From Pectobacterium betavasculorum (GTDB lineage: Bacteria; Pseudomonadota; Gammaproteobacteria; Enterobacterales; Enterobacteriaceae): a stretch of 64,000 nt of DNA. Both the position numbers and the translations under genes were made by a program. The notes under the pieces are model-generated. The model was not told where the DNA came from, did no database searches, and saw only the letters and a list, made by a program, of their open reading frames with translations. The stretch is taken from NCBI RefSeq assembly GCF_000749845.1, contig NZ_JQHM01000002.1, positions 372,001 through 436,000 of the forward strand, written 5' to 3'. Positions 7,703 through 14,672 of the stretch are shown piece after piece (within the stretch, counting starts at the first letter, position 1; each line of letters opens with the position of its first letter).

Positions 7703-8208
7703 CATCTGGTGTTGTATCGGGTGGTTTTCAGGCATTTGCAGGATATCGATTAAATCAATTAGGAAGAGATCTTAATGTAAAACATTTTAAATCATTTGGT
7801 CTACTGTTAATGGCTCATGGCGGCAATAATGTCTACGAAGCAGTATCTCCTATTATCAATGATGGAAAGTATTACCCTGGTTTAACCAGAAAAGTATACA
7901 GGGGGTTAGCATCTCTATTGGGATATGGTGATAAAGCTGGTGATTTATTCTATAGTGTAGGAGATGTATCACTCTCTGGCTTTGCAGCTTTAAGAATGCC
8001 AGTGTTAATAGAAAATCCAACCAGGCTTGCTTCCAGAGGTTTTCTTGATAAACCAAGAACAACAAAATTATTTCGTTATATAGATAAAGACTACAGCCCT
8101 AAATTTACTGCCGCCAACAAATTCATGAAAATATATATGGTTGGAAGCTCCATTAAAAAAGTACACGCTGAATTCTCAAACGAAAACTATCTACTAGGAG
8201 ACAAATAG
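7672..8208 (+). CDS. DUF4225-domain protein, N-terminally truncated (probable former toxin domain)
   Basis: The open frame gives 178 residues, but the first ten codons (MAVTQNYGQA) are the IS right end, so the natural N-terminus is lost. The rest resembles DUF4225: a glycine-rich hydrophobic stretch with AHGGNNVYEA (about residue 45), LGYGDKAGDLFYSVGDVSLS, then KLFRYIDKDY. I recall this domain at the C-terminal side of enterobacterial proteins encoded near hcp and vgrG genes, which suggests a secreted effector; its activity is not known to me. Base composition is AT-rich, unlike the flanks. It may be a translated leftover or a pseudogene. Confidence 0.6.
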   Translation: MAVTQNYGQAPSGVVSGGFQAFAGYRLNQLGRDLNVKHFKSFGLLLMAHGGNNVYEAVSPIINDGKYYPGLTRKVYRGLASLLGYGDKAGDLFYSVGDVSLSGFAALRMPVLIENPTRLASRGFLDKPRTTKLFRYIDKDYSPKFTAANKFMKIYMVGSSIKKVHAEFSNENYLLGDK

Positions 8209-8249
8209 CAATGTTTCGCCGCATTGCTATTTCTATAATCGTTCCTATT

Positions 8250-8645
8250 TTAAATATTTTTTTGGTGATTTAAAATATCACGAATCCTGAGGTACATTAA
8301 TTTAGCTATTGTTATCATTTTTACCTTAAAATAATCTCCCTTTGATTTAAAAACGCATAACAACATAATTCCATAAATAAGTATAAAAAATTTAATACTA
8401 TTTATTATAATACGATATTCATAATAATCATAAATAGCGAAACATAGTGGCAAAAGGAAAGGTATTAACATCCCTCTCCAAGATAAACGTGATACAAACA
8501 AGATGTAATCAGAAAAGGGTTCGATGTCTTTTATTTTTGTCTCTTTGCTGTAAACTTTGCTTTTAGTGCCAACATAGTTATTTTTTAGGCGAAGTAATTC
8601 CCTGACCGTCAAGCCTGATTTTAAGATGAGTAATCTTTTATCCAT
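8250..8645 (-). CDS. Small membrane protein, tandem paralogue A
   Basis: ATG 8645 is chosen over an upstream frame start because AAGGGAGG sits six bases before it and because it aligns with the paralogue at 9099. The product (131 aa) begins MDKRLLILKSGLTVRELLRL. It continues with two hydrophobic segments, LIPFLLPLCFAIYDYYEY (about 68-85) and FFILIYGIMLLCVF (about 92-105), and ends in a basic tail. I do not recognise the family. The gene is AT-rich, converges on the DUF4225 fragment 42 bp away, and is followed upstream by a second copy. An immunity function is inferred from the context only. Confidence 0.55.
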   Translation of the reverse strand: MDKRLLILKSGLTVRELLRLKNNYVGTKSKVYSKETKIKDIEPFSDYILFVSRLSWRGMLIPFLLPLCFAIYDYYEYRIIINSIKFFILIYGIMLLCVFKSKGDYFKVKMITIAKLMYLRIRDILNHQKNI

Positions 8646-8715
8646 TATGCCTCCCTTATTAATACAAAACATCCCCGAAAAACCGATCTTGCCCCCAAAT
8701 GACATCAAAATAAAA

Positions 8716-9099
8716 TTAGCTAGTAAAAAAAACAACCAATCTAAATTTAATTAATTTTACAACGGTAATCATGCGTATACTATAATAATTACCCTCAACT
8801 TTTAATACGCAAAAAATCGATATCGAATAAATAATAAAAAAAGTTTTGACAAAGGCAATCACATTGCCACTATCATAGTAAGCGTAAATTGAAAAAAATA
8901 GGCTCATGAAGACCGGAAGATACATTGCTTCCCAGCATAAACGAGTAACGATAAAAACATAGTCTGCAAAGGACTCGGCTTTCTTCGTTGGAGTGTTAAA
9001 TTTGAAATCATCACTTTTTACATAGACATAATTATTTTTCAGGCGAAGTAGCTCCCTGACCGTCAGCCCTGATTTTAAGATTAGTGTTCTTTTATCCAT
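8716..9099 (-). CDS. Small membrane protein, tandem paralogue B
   Basis: This 127-residue product shares its first 25 residues almost exactly with the neighbour at 8250-8645 (MDKRTLILKSGLTVRELLRL) and has the same two-membrane-segment layout, but the middle and end diverge. The ribosome-binding site AAGGGA precedes both ATG 9102 and ATG 9099; 9099 has the better spacing and matches the paralogue. At DNA level the first 65 bases of coding sequence agree at about 57 positions, while the rest is much more diverged. Function is unknown. Confidence 0.55.
   Translation of the reverse strand: MDKRTLILKSGLTVRELLRLKNNYVYVKSDDFKFNTPTKKAESFADYVFIVTRLCWEAMYLPVFMSLFFSIYAYYDSGNVIAFVKTFFIIYSISIFCVLKVEGNYYSIRMITVVKLIKFRLVVFFTS
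9035..9099 (-). repeat. Conserved 5' coding block shared by the two tandem membrane-protein genes
   Basis: This block and 8581-8645 are direct repeats with about 57 of 65 identical bases, covering codons 1-21 of each gene. Similarity falls off sharply downstream. The offset between the copies is 454 bp. Confidence 0.7.
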
Positions 9100-9142
9100 C
9101 ATCCATTCCCTTGGTTGTTTATTCTGCTAACCAACTAAACCA

Positions 9143-9337
9143 TCACCCCTTCGGCTCAATCCCCTGCTTTCTCAACTCCTGACGGGCAAGCTCTTTGAAC
9201 CAGTTTCCGAGGCTAACACCTTCTTTCGCCACAATTTCATCAAGCTGTTCACGTAGCTCAGGCGAAATCCGTATCTGGAAAGTCGGTGATTTCCCTGCTG
9301 CTGTTGATTTTTTAGTATCGCGTTTTATCGTTGACAT
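9143..9337 (-). CDS. Ribbon-helix-helix DNA-binding protein (64 aa)
   Basis: The start at ATG 9337 gives MSTIKRDTKKSTAAGK followed by PTFQIRISPELREQLDEI and GVSLGNWFKELARQEL. This is a beta strand (TFQIRI) plus two helices, the ribbon-helix-helix fold of small repressors and antitoxins. A longer frame from 9406 would read through the two GTACGTAC palindromes, which look like an operator instead. RHH proteins usually repress their own promoter, which fits those palindromes. No toxin partner is next to it: the flanks are a membrane-protein gene and an IS remnant. It may be an orphan antitoxin or a mobile-element regulator. Confidence 0.65.
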   Translation of the reverse strand: MSTIKRDTKKSTAAGKSPTFQIRISPELREQLDEIVAKEGVSLGNWFKELARQELRKQGIEPKG

Positions 9338-9380
9338 GTACGTACCTTTTTCAATATGATAAATTCCATAGGTACGTACA
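9337..9380 (-). promoter_or_regulatory. Two GTACGTAC palindromes: probable operator of the RHH gene
   Basis: GTACGTAC occurs at 9338-9345 and 9372-9379, centres 34 bp apart. With flanks the two form an inverted pair of TGTACGTACCT (11 of 11 bases). The first abuts the start codon of the RHH gene and the second lies in its expected promoter. The layout is typical for an autorepressor. Confidence 0.6.
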
Positions 9381-9503
9381 CTATCACAAAAGCACATATC
9401 CATCACGTTTCGCCCCTGAAAAGTATTGGCCTACCAGACAGGGGCTGACCACACCGTTAAGAGGTTAACGATATGGCTATCAACAGGTCTAGTGATTCCC
9501 TTA

Positions 9504-9888
9504 GACTTTGTTAAATAAATCGAACTTTTGCTAAATGACAAAACCTGATCACGCATCATACTGAAAAAAAAGACAATTCTGTGGAAAAGTAGAAGTTCAG
9601 AATCACCAACTGGAAGACATACAACAAAGCCCTCATCAATCGAGGCTCCGTCATTTTTGGCTAAACGATGAAGCCATTCAGGCGTGGTACGATTCAGCAA
9701 CACCCTCATCAAGGGGAGGACCTCAGCGTTATTCTGACCTCACTGTCGCCACCGTCCTGATGGTTAAACGTATTTTCCGACTGACTCTGCGGGCTGCACA
9801 GGGCTTTATTGATTCCATTTTTTCTTTGATAAATATCCCACGAATTACACCAGTGTCAGCAAGCAGGCAATGGCGAATATGTATAGGA
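9504..9888 (+). mobile_element. Degenerate IS903-type (IS5 family) element, left part
   Basis: From 9504 the sequence follows the IS903 left end (GACTTTGTTAAATAAATCG) and then the start of its transposase gene on the plus strand. Recognisable pieces are KFRITNWKTYNKALINRGSV (about 9568-9650), then after a one-base deletion in a T run LNDEAIQAWYDSATPSSRGG and LTLRAAQGFIDSIF up to about 9835, then YTSVSKQAMANM in a further frame. A TAG interrupts the first piece. The right half of the element is missing, so it is immobile. Confidence 0.8.
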
Positions 9889-9906
9889 TTTCAGATGTCA
9901 TCACGT

Positions 9907-9933
9907 CCTATACACATAACTATACACATTGAC
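9907..9933 (+). repeat. Paired TATACACAT motif, right end of accessory block
   Basis: TATACACAT is repeated 12 bp apart (9909-9917 and 9921-9929), about 110 bp from the 3' end of tRNA-Gly. The same arrangement with 19 of 22 bases conserved occurs at 6993-7014, in the same orientation. The two sites therefore bracket the accessory block. Confidence 0.45.
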
Positions 9934-10041
9934 CTGTAGATTTAGATAGATGTGGGTTTTCCCTGAACGACTGAGAAATCGTGGAAAGCCTTGTGGTTAC
10001 TGGATTTTCTGGACTTGGGTGGACGTTGAGAGAAGTGTGAT

Positions 10042-10115
10042 TGGAGCGAGTGAAGGGAATCGAACCCTCGTATGCAGCTTGGGAAGCTGCCGTTCTACCA
10101 TTGAACTACACTCGC
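10042..10115 (-). tRNA. glyU: tRNA-Gly (anticodon CCC)
   Basis: The 74-nt gene has a 7-bp acceptor stem (GCGAGTG with CACTCGC), the D-arm GTTCAATGGTAGAAC, anticodon stem-loop GCAGC-TTCCCAA-GCTGC with anticodon CCC, T-arm with GGTTCGATTCC, and an encoded CCA. Its 3' end faces the accessory block at 6.7-9.9 kb, the usual side for integrated elements. Confidence 0.96.
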
Positions 10116-10196
10116 ACGGAGAGGCGAGTGGCATTATAGCGCTATGCCGTTGCCGAGCAAGTAAAAAACCCGGCAAAGTGCTGTTGTTTTGACCGA

Positions 10197-10877
10197 TCAT
10201 GCAGTCGTAGAGAGTGGCAGGAACAGCGTCTGATAGCCATGAGAAATGACGTGCCAGGCAAAGTAGGCAAACAACAGCGCGGAGATCAGGCTACAGTAAA
10301 ATGAGATACGTTCTTTCAGCAACCGCTGGCCGTATTTTACCAGCGCCGCGAGGAAGAGTGTCCACAGTACGCCGCCAACGAAAAATCCCAGCAGAAACAG
10401 GCCGATCATGAAGGCAGAGCCATCGGTAGACTGCGCGATAATGGTGCCGCCGATCGCTGCAAACCACAGTAACGCCGTCGGCGATGCCAGCGCCATGCCG
10501 ATACCGCTGAGAAACTCGGTGTAACGCGCTGGTGGAGTGGAAGTCGCTACGCTCACTGACTCAGAAAGATCGGCGAAGCGTTTCACCGGATAGTCGCGCC
10601 ATGCCGCGCGCGCCATACTGATCGTCATCCAGATCAGAATCAATCCGCCGCCAATCCATAGCGCCCAACGTACTGGCGTCAGGTTAAATACCACCGCCAA
10701 CCCTAGCACTGATAGCGTGGCATAAAACAGATCGCCGAAACAGGAACCCAGCCCGATATAAAACGCCGAACGCGCCCCGTGTCTAAGCCCACGGTTAATA
10801 ATCGCGGTATTGACCATCCCCAGATCGAGACACAGCGACAGGGATAGCAGCATCCCAGTAAATACAACTAACAGCAT
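10197..10877 (-). CDS. LysE/RhtB-family amino-acid exporter
   Basis: The 226-residue protein has about six hydrophobic segments and the family's opening, with DLGMVNTAIINRGLRHGARS (about 18-37) and GLGSCFGDLFYA just after. LysE-family members export basic amino acids, homoserine or threonine by proton exchange; the substrate here is not evident. It follows an AraC-type regulator gene on the same strand by 62 bp, so it is probably that regulator's target or operon partner. Confidence 0.85.
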   Translation of the reverse strand: MLLVVFTGMLLSLSLCLDLGMVNTAIINRGLRHGARSAFYIGLGSCFGDLFYATLSVLGLAVVFNLTPVRWALWIGGGLILIWMTISMARAAWRDYPVKRFADLSESVSVATSTPPARYTEFLSGIGMALASPTALLWFAAIGGTIIAQSTDGSAFMIGLFLLGFFVGGVLWTLFLAALVKYGQRLLKERISFYCSLISALLFAYFAWHVISHGYQTLFLPLSTTA

Positions 10878-10939
10878 GGTATTCCCTTCGAGCGTTAAGC
10901 AATAAGGCGAGTGTAGAGCTCAAGGGAAACACTGTATTG

Positions 10940-11695
10940 TCAAAAATTGATACGGCGAAACTGCCCCGGTGTCATCGCGTTGTAGCGGTTGAAGGCTTTG
11001 GTGAAATGCGCCTGATCGGCAAAACCGACATCGCCTGCGACCTGACTAATCGCCGTGCCCTGCCGCAGTAGTTCTCGTGCTTTACACATACGTCGCTGCA
11101 TCAGCCACGCCAGCGGCGGCAGTCCAACAGACTGATTAAAAGAGCGTACCAGATGCGCAACCGACAAGCTTTCCTGCTGCGCTAGCTGGTCAAGCATGGG
11201 GATATCGCTGAGATCGTTCAGCAACCCCTCTTTGATCCGCGTGATCCGCTCAGCCTCTTTGACCTGGCTTTGAGACGGCATTCTGTGCTGTCCCTCCATC
11301 AATCCTGCCAGCAGCAGGATAATGCGCTCCTGACGGGTACTGTCGTCCAAATCGGTGGTGACAAGCTGTTTTAGCTCGGACGCCAGCTGCGCAGACGGAT
11401 TCCAGCCCTGTGAGAATAGAAACGTTTGATGGAAATAATGCTCGAATGCCTGCGAGTGAACGTACAAGGATGCGCACTGCCAGCGATCAAACGCGTTGTC
11501 ACTACCTTGTAGCTGATTGGGATTGTAGGTCGTCACCATATCGTTGGTGGCAACAAAAGTCTCTCCATCCAGCCAGACCGTTTCCAATCCGCTGAGATTG
11601 GCGCTGATGACGAACTCGTCGTGCGCATGCCGTGGAAAACTGCGACCGTTGGTTAACAGCGCCAGTTCAAACCAGGCATCGCGGTACGTCATCAT
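10940..11695 (-). CDS. AraC-family transcriptional regulator
   Basis: The N-terminal half is a cupin-like sensing domain (SFPRHAHDEFVISANLSG). The C-terminal half holds two helix-turn-helix motifs: LAQQESLSVAHLVRSFNQSV, and ISQVAGDVGFADQAHFTKAF followed by the family signature GQFRR. ATG 11695 is preferred (GGGACACCC upstream). A longer frame would need a TTG start at 11755. The effector is unknown, and the adjacent LysE exporter suggests an amino-acid-like ligand. Confidence 0.85.
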   Translation of the reverse strand: MMTYRDAWFELALLTNGRSFPRHAHDEFVISANLSGLETVWLDGETFVATNDMVTTYNPNQLQGSDNAFDRWQCASLYVHSQAFEHYFHQTFLFSQGWNPSAQLASELKQLVTTDLDDSTRQERIILLLAGLMEGQHRMPSQSQVKEAERITRIKEGLLNDLSDIPMLDQLAQQESLSVAHLVRSFNQSVGLPPLAWLMQRRMCKARELLRQGTAISQVAGDVGFADQAHFTKAFNRYNAMTPGQFRRINF

Positions 11696-11812
11696 GAGGG
11701 TGTCCCAGCAGTGAATGAATGCCTGAAAATAGCATCTTCCCCCGCTGGGCGACAATGACAGAATGACGACAAGAATGCAGAGATAAAACGAGAGATAGTA
11801 CTATCGAGGTGA

Positions 11813-11865
11813 GATCGAGATACACGGGGCTACCACGGTGCGAGGTATCCCCGTGTTTCCCCTAA
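11813..11865. repeat. Dispersed intergenic hairpin repeat, copy 1
   Basis: It begins GATCGAGATACACGGGGC and ends GTGTTTCCCCTAA. ACACGGGG (11822-11829) pairs perfectly with CCCCGTGT (11849-11856). The same ends recur at 28845-28914 around a longer, different hairpin. Confidence 0.6.
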
Positions 11866-11888
11866 AATTTGACGTAGTCGATAACGTC

Positions 11889-11912
11889 AAACCGGTGCAA
11901 TTGCACCGGTTT
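11889..11912. terminator. 24-bp perfect palindrome downstream of lysS
   Basis: AAACCGGTGCAA meets its exact reverse complement TTGCACCGGTTT 23 bases after the lysS stop. The T run lies inside the stem rather than after it. It is a likely lysS terminator, although a protein-binding site is also possible. Confidence 0.5.
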
Positions 11913-11934
11913 AGAAGGTTCAGCTAAAACGAGC

Positions 11935-13452
11935 TTATTTCTGTGGACGCATTGTTGGGAACAGGATGACGTCGCGGATGGTGTGGCTGTTAGTGAACAA
12001 CATCACCATACGGTCGATACCAATCCCCAGACCCGCTGTCGGCGGCAGACCATGTTCCAGCGCTGTCACGTAGTCTTCATCGTAGAACATCGCTTCGTCA
12101 TCGCCCGCATCTTTAGCGTTGACCTGCTGAGCAAAACGCTCTGCCTGATCTTCAGCATCATTCAGCTCGGAGAAGCCGTTACCGATTTCACGACCGCCGA
12201 TGAAGAACTCAAAGCGATCGGTGATTTCCGGATTCTGATCGTTACGACGCGCAAGCGGCGACACTTCAGCCGGATATTCGGTGATGAAGGTTGGTTGAAT
12301 CAGGCTACTTTCTGCTGTCTCTTCGAAGATCTCGGTAACAATGCGGCCCAAGCCCCAGCTTTTCTCGATCTTGATGCCCAGAGACTGTGCGATCGCAGTC
12401 GCTTTCTCCAGGCAGTCCAGATCGGCAACGTTGGTTTCAGGGCGGTATTTACAGATCGCTTCGCGCATCGTCAACTTCTCGAACGGCTTACCGAAGTCGA
12501 ATGTCTGATCGCCATACACCACTGTGGTCGAGCCCAGCACGTCCAGCGTCAGCGTACGGAACAGGTTTTCCGTCAACACAATCAGGTCTTTATAATCGGC
12601 ATACGCCATATAAAGTTCCATCATGGTGAATTCAGGATTATGACGTGGAGAAACACCTTCGTTACGGAAGTTACGGTTGATCTCGAACACACGCTCAAAA
12701 CCACCTACAACCAGACGCTTCAGGTACAGTTCCGGTGCAATACGCAGGTACATGTCGATGTCCAGCGCATTATGATGCGTGATGAATGGGCGAGCAGACG
12801 CGCCGCCGGGGATCGCCTGCATCATCGGCGTTTCCACTTCCATGAAGCCGTTATCCACCATGAAGCGGCGAATCGCAGCCATCACGTTAGAACGGATGCG
12901 GAAGGTATTGCGGGATTCGTCGTTAGCGATCAGATCCAGATAGCGCTGACGATAGCGGGTTTCCTGATCGGCCAGACCGTGGAATTTATCCGGCAACGGA
13001 CGCAGCGCTTTGGTCAGCAGACGCAGTTCGGTACAGTGAATGGACAGCTCGCCAGTTTTGGTTTTGAACAACTTGCCGCGCGCCCCCAGGATATCGCCCA
13101 GATCCCATTTCTTGAACTGCTCGTTATAGATGCCTTCCGCCAGATCGTCGCGGGAAACATACAGCTGAATACGGCCACCAACGTCCTGTAAGGTCACGAA
13201 AGAGGCTTTACCCATGATGCGACGGGTCATCATACGGCCCGCAACGGTCACTTCGATACCCAGCTCTTCCAGCTCTTCGTTCTCTTTGGCATCGAACTCA
13301 GCGTGCAGACGATCGGACGTGCTGTCACGGCGGAAATCATTCGGGAATGCGATCCCGTTTTCACGCAGTGTCACCAACTTTTCACGACGCGTTTTTAATT
13401 CATTATTCAGATCTTGCGCCTGATCGGCACCCTGTGATTGTGATTCAGCCAT
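11935..13452 (-). CDS. lysS: Lysyl-tRNA synthetase
   Basis: This 505-residue class II synthetase has an N-terminal anticodon-binding OB fold (about 65-145, with [17 protein letters not shown]). Motif 2 is [20 protein letters not shown] (about 260-280) and motif 3 is [12 protein letters not shown] near the end. It charges tRNA-Lys in the cytoplasm. It starts eight bases after the prfB stop, the conserved enterobacterial prfB-lysS operon. Confidence 0.97.
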   Translation of the reverse strand: MAESQSQGADQAQDLNNELKTRREKLVTLRENGIAFPNDFRRDSTSDRLHAEFDAKENEELEELGIEVTVAGRMMTRRIMGKASFVTLQDVGGRIQLYVSRDDLAEGIYNEQFKKWDLGDILGARGKLFKTKTGELSIHCTELRLLTKALRPLPDKFHGLADQETRYRQRYLDLIANDESRNTFRIRSNVMAAIRRFMVDNGFMEVETPMMQAIPGGASARPFITHHNALDIDMYLRIAPELYLKRLVVGGFERVFEINRNFRNEGVSPRHNPEFTMMELYMAYADYKDLIVLTENLFRTLTLDVLGSTTVVYGDQTFDFGKPFEKLTMREAICKYRPETNVADLDCLEKATAIAQSLGIKIEKSWGLGRIVTEIFEETAESSLIQPTFITEYPAEVSPLARRNDQNPEITDRFEFFIGGREIGNGFSELNDAEDQAERFAQQVNAKDAGDDEAMFYDEDYVTALEHGLPPTAGLGIGIDRMVMLFTNSHTIRDVILFPTMRPQK

Positions 13453-13460
13453 GCGAATTC

Positions 13461-14559
13461 TTATAACCCCGCTTTTAAACTTGCTTCAATAAATTTGTCC
13501 AGATCGCCATCAAGTACGGCCTGAGTGTTACGTGTTTCCACTCCGGTGCGTAAATCTTTGATGCGCGAATCATCCAGAACATAGGAACGAATCTGGCTAC
13601 CCCAGCCGATATCAGATTTGTTGTCTTCCATCGCCTGTTTCTCAGCATTTTTCTTTTGCATCTCAAACTCGTACAGCTTCGCTTTCAGCTGTTTCATCGC
13701 CTGATCTTTGTTTTTATGCTGGGAACGGTCATTCTGACACTGCGTGACAATGTTGGTCGGAATGTGAGTAATACGCACCGCGGACTCTGTCCGGTTAACG
13801 TGCTGACCACCCGCACCGGATGCGCGGTAAACGTCAATACGCAGGTCGGCTGGATTGATTTCGATATCAATATCGTCATCCACTTCCGGGTAGATAAACG
13901 CGGAGCTGAATGAGGTATGGCGGCGGCCGCCGGAATCGAACGGGCTCTTACGCACCAGACGATGTACACCGGTTTCAGTACGCAGCCAGCCAAACGCGTA
14001 GTCACCGATGATCTTTATCGTGGCGGATTTCGTACCAGCCACGTCACCGTCTGACTCTTCAATAATTTCGGTTTTAAACCCTTTGGCTTCCGCCCAACGC
14101 AGGTACATACGCACCAGCATGCTGGCCCAGTCCTGGGCTTCCGTACCGCCAGAACCCGCCTGAATGTCCAGATAGCAATCCGCGCTGTCGTACTGGCCGG
14201 AGAACATGCGACGGAATTCGAGCTGTCCTAATTTATTTTCCAGCGCGTCCAGTTCTAGCGAGGTTTCATTAAAGGTGTCTTCGTCGTCTTCTTCAATCGC
14301 GAGCTCAAGCAGGCCGGTCACATCTTCCAGACCCTGAGCAAGTTGATCAATAGTATCTACGATGGCTTCCAGCGAGGAACGTTCTTTTCCCAATGCCTGA
14401 GCGCGTTCAGGCTCATTCCAGACATCAGGCTGCTCCAGTTCGGCATTTACTTCTTCGAGGCGTTCTTTCTTGGCATCATAGTCAAAGATACCCCCGAAGA
14501 ACGGCGCTACGTTCAGACAGATCCTGAATGCGGTTTTTTACCGGATTAATTTCAAACAT
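13461..14559 (-). CDS. prfB: Peptide chain release factor 2 (programmed +1 frameshift)
   Basis: The coding sequence joins 14559-14485 and 14483-13461. Twenty-five codons beginning [12 protein letters not shown] lead to an in-frame TGA (14484-14482), after which the ribosome shifts +1 to finish a 365-residue protein, the E. coli length. RF2 releases peptides at UGA and UAA. The SPF recognition tripeptide is in RKSPFDSGG and the catalytic GGQ is in [11 protein letters not shown]. Position 246 is alanine, not the threonine of E. coli K-12 that lowers activity. The frame read after the TGA alone would miss the true N-terminus. Confidence 0.97.
14481..14496 (-). promoter_or_regulatory. RF2 programmed frameshift site
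   Basis: The minus strand reads CGG-GGG-TAT-CTT-TGA-C: a Shine-Dalgarno-like G-run three bases before the slippery CTT-T and the UGA stop. When RF2 is scarce the ribosome pauses at UGA and slips, an autoregulation known in E. coli. The G-run starts with C where E. coli has A. Confidence 0.93.
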
Positions 14560-14672
14560 GATTTTTATATTCTTACGTTAAGTCGTTGACAACGGAATGA
14601 TGTAACCCGCCATTCTAGCGGATAAAAGGCGCATTTTATAGACTTTCCGCCCGCCCTATTCGGTTCACAAAG

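Noticed and set aside
9431-9712. Minus-strand 93-codon frame
   Set aside because: It lies antisense to the IS903-type transposase remnant, whose plus-strand reading is recognisable; the minus frame has no family features.
11983-13191. 402-codon plus-strand frame
   Set aside because: Fully antisense to lysS; a long shadow frame caused by codon bias.
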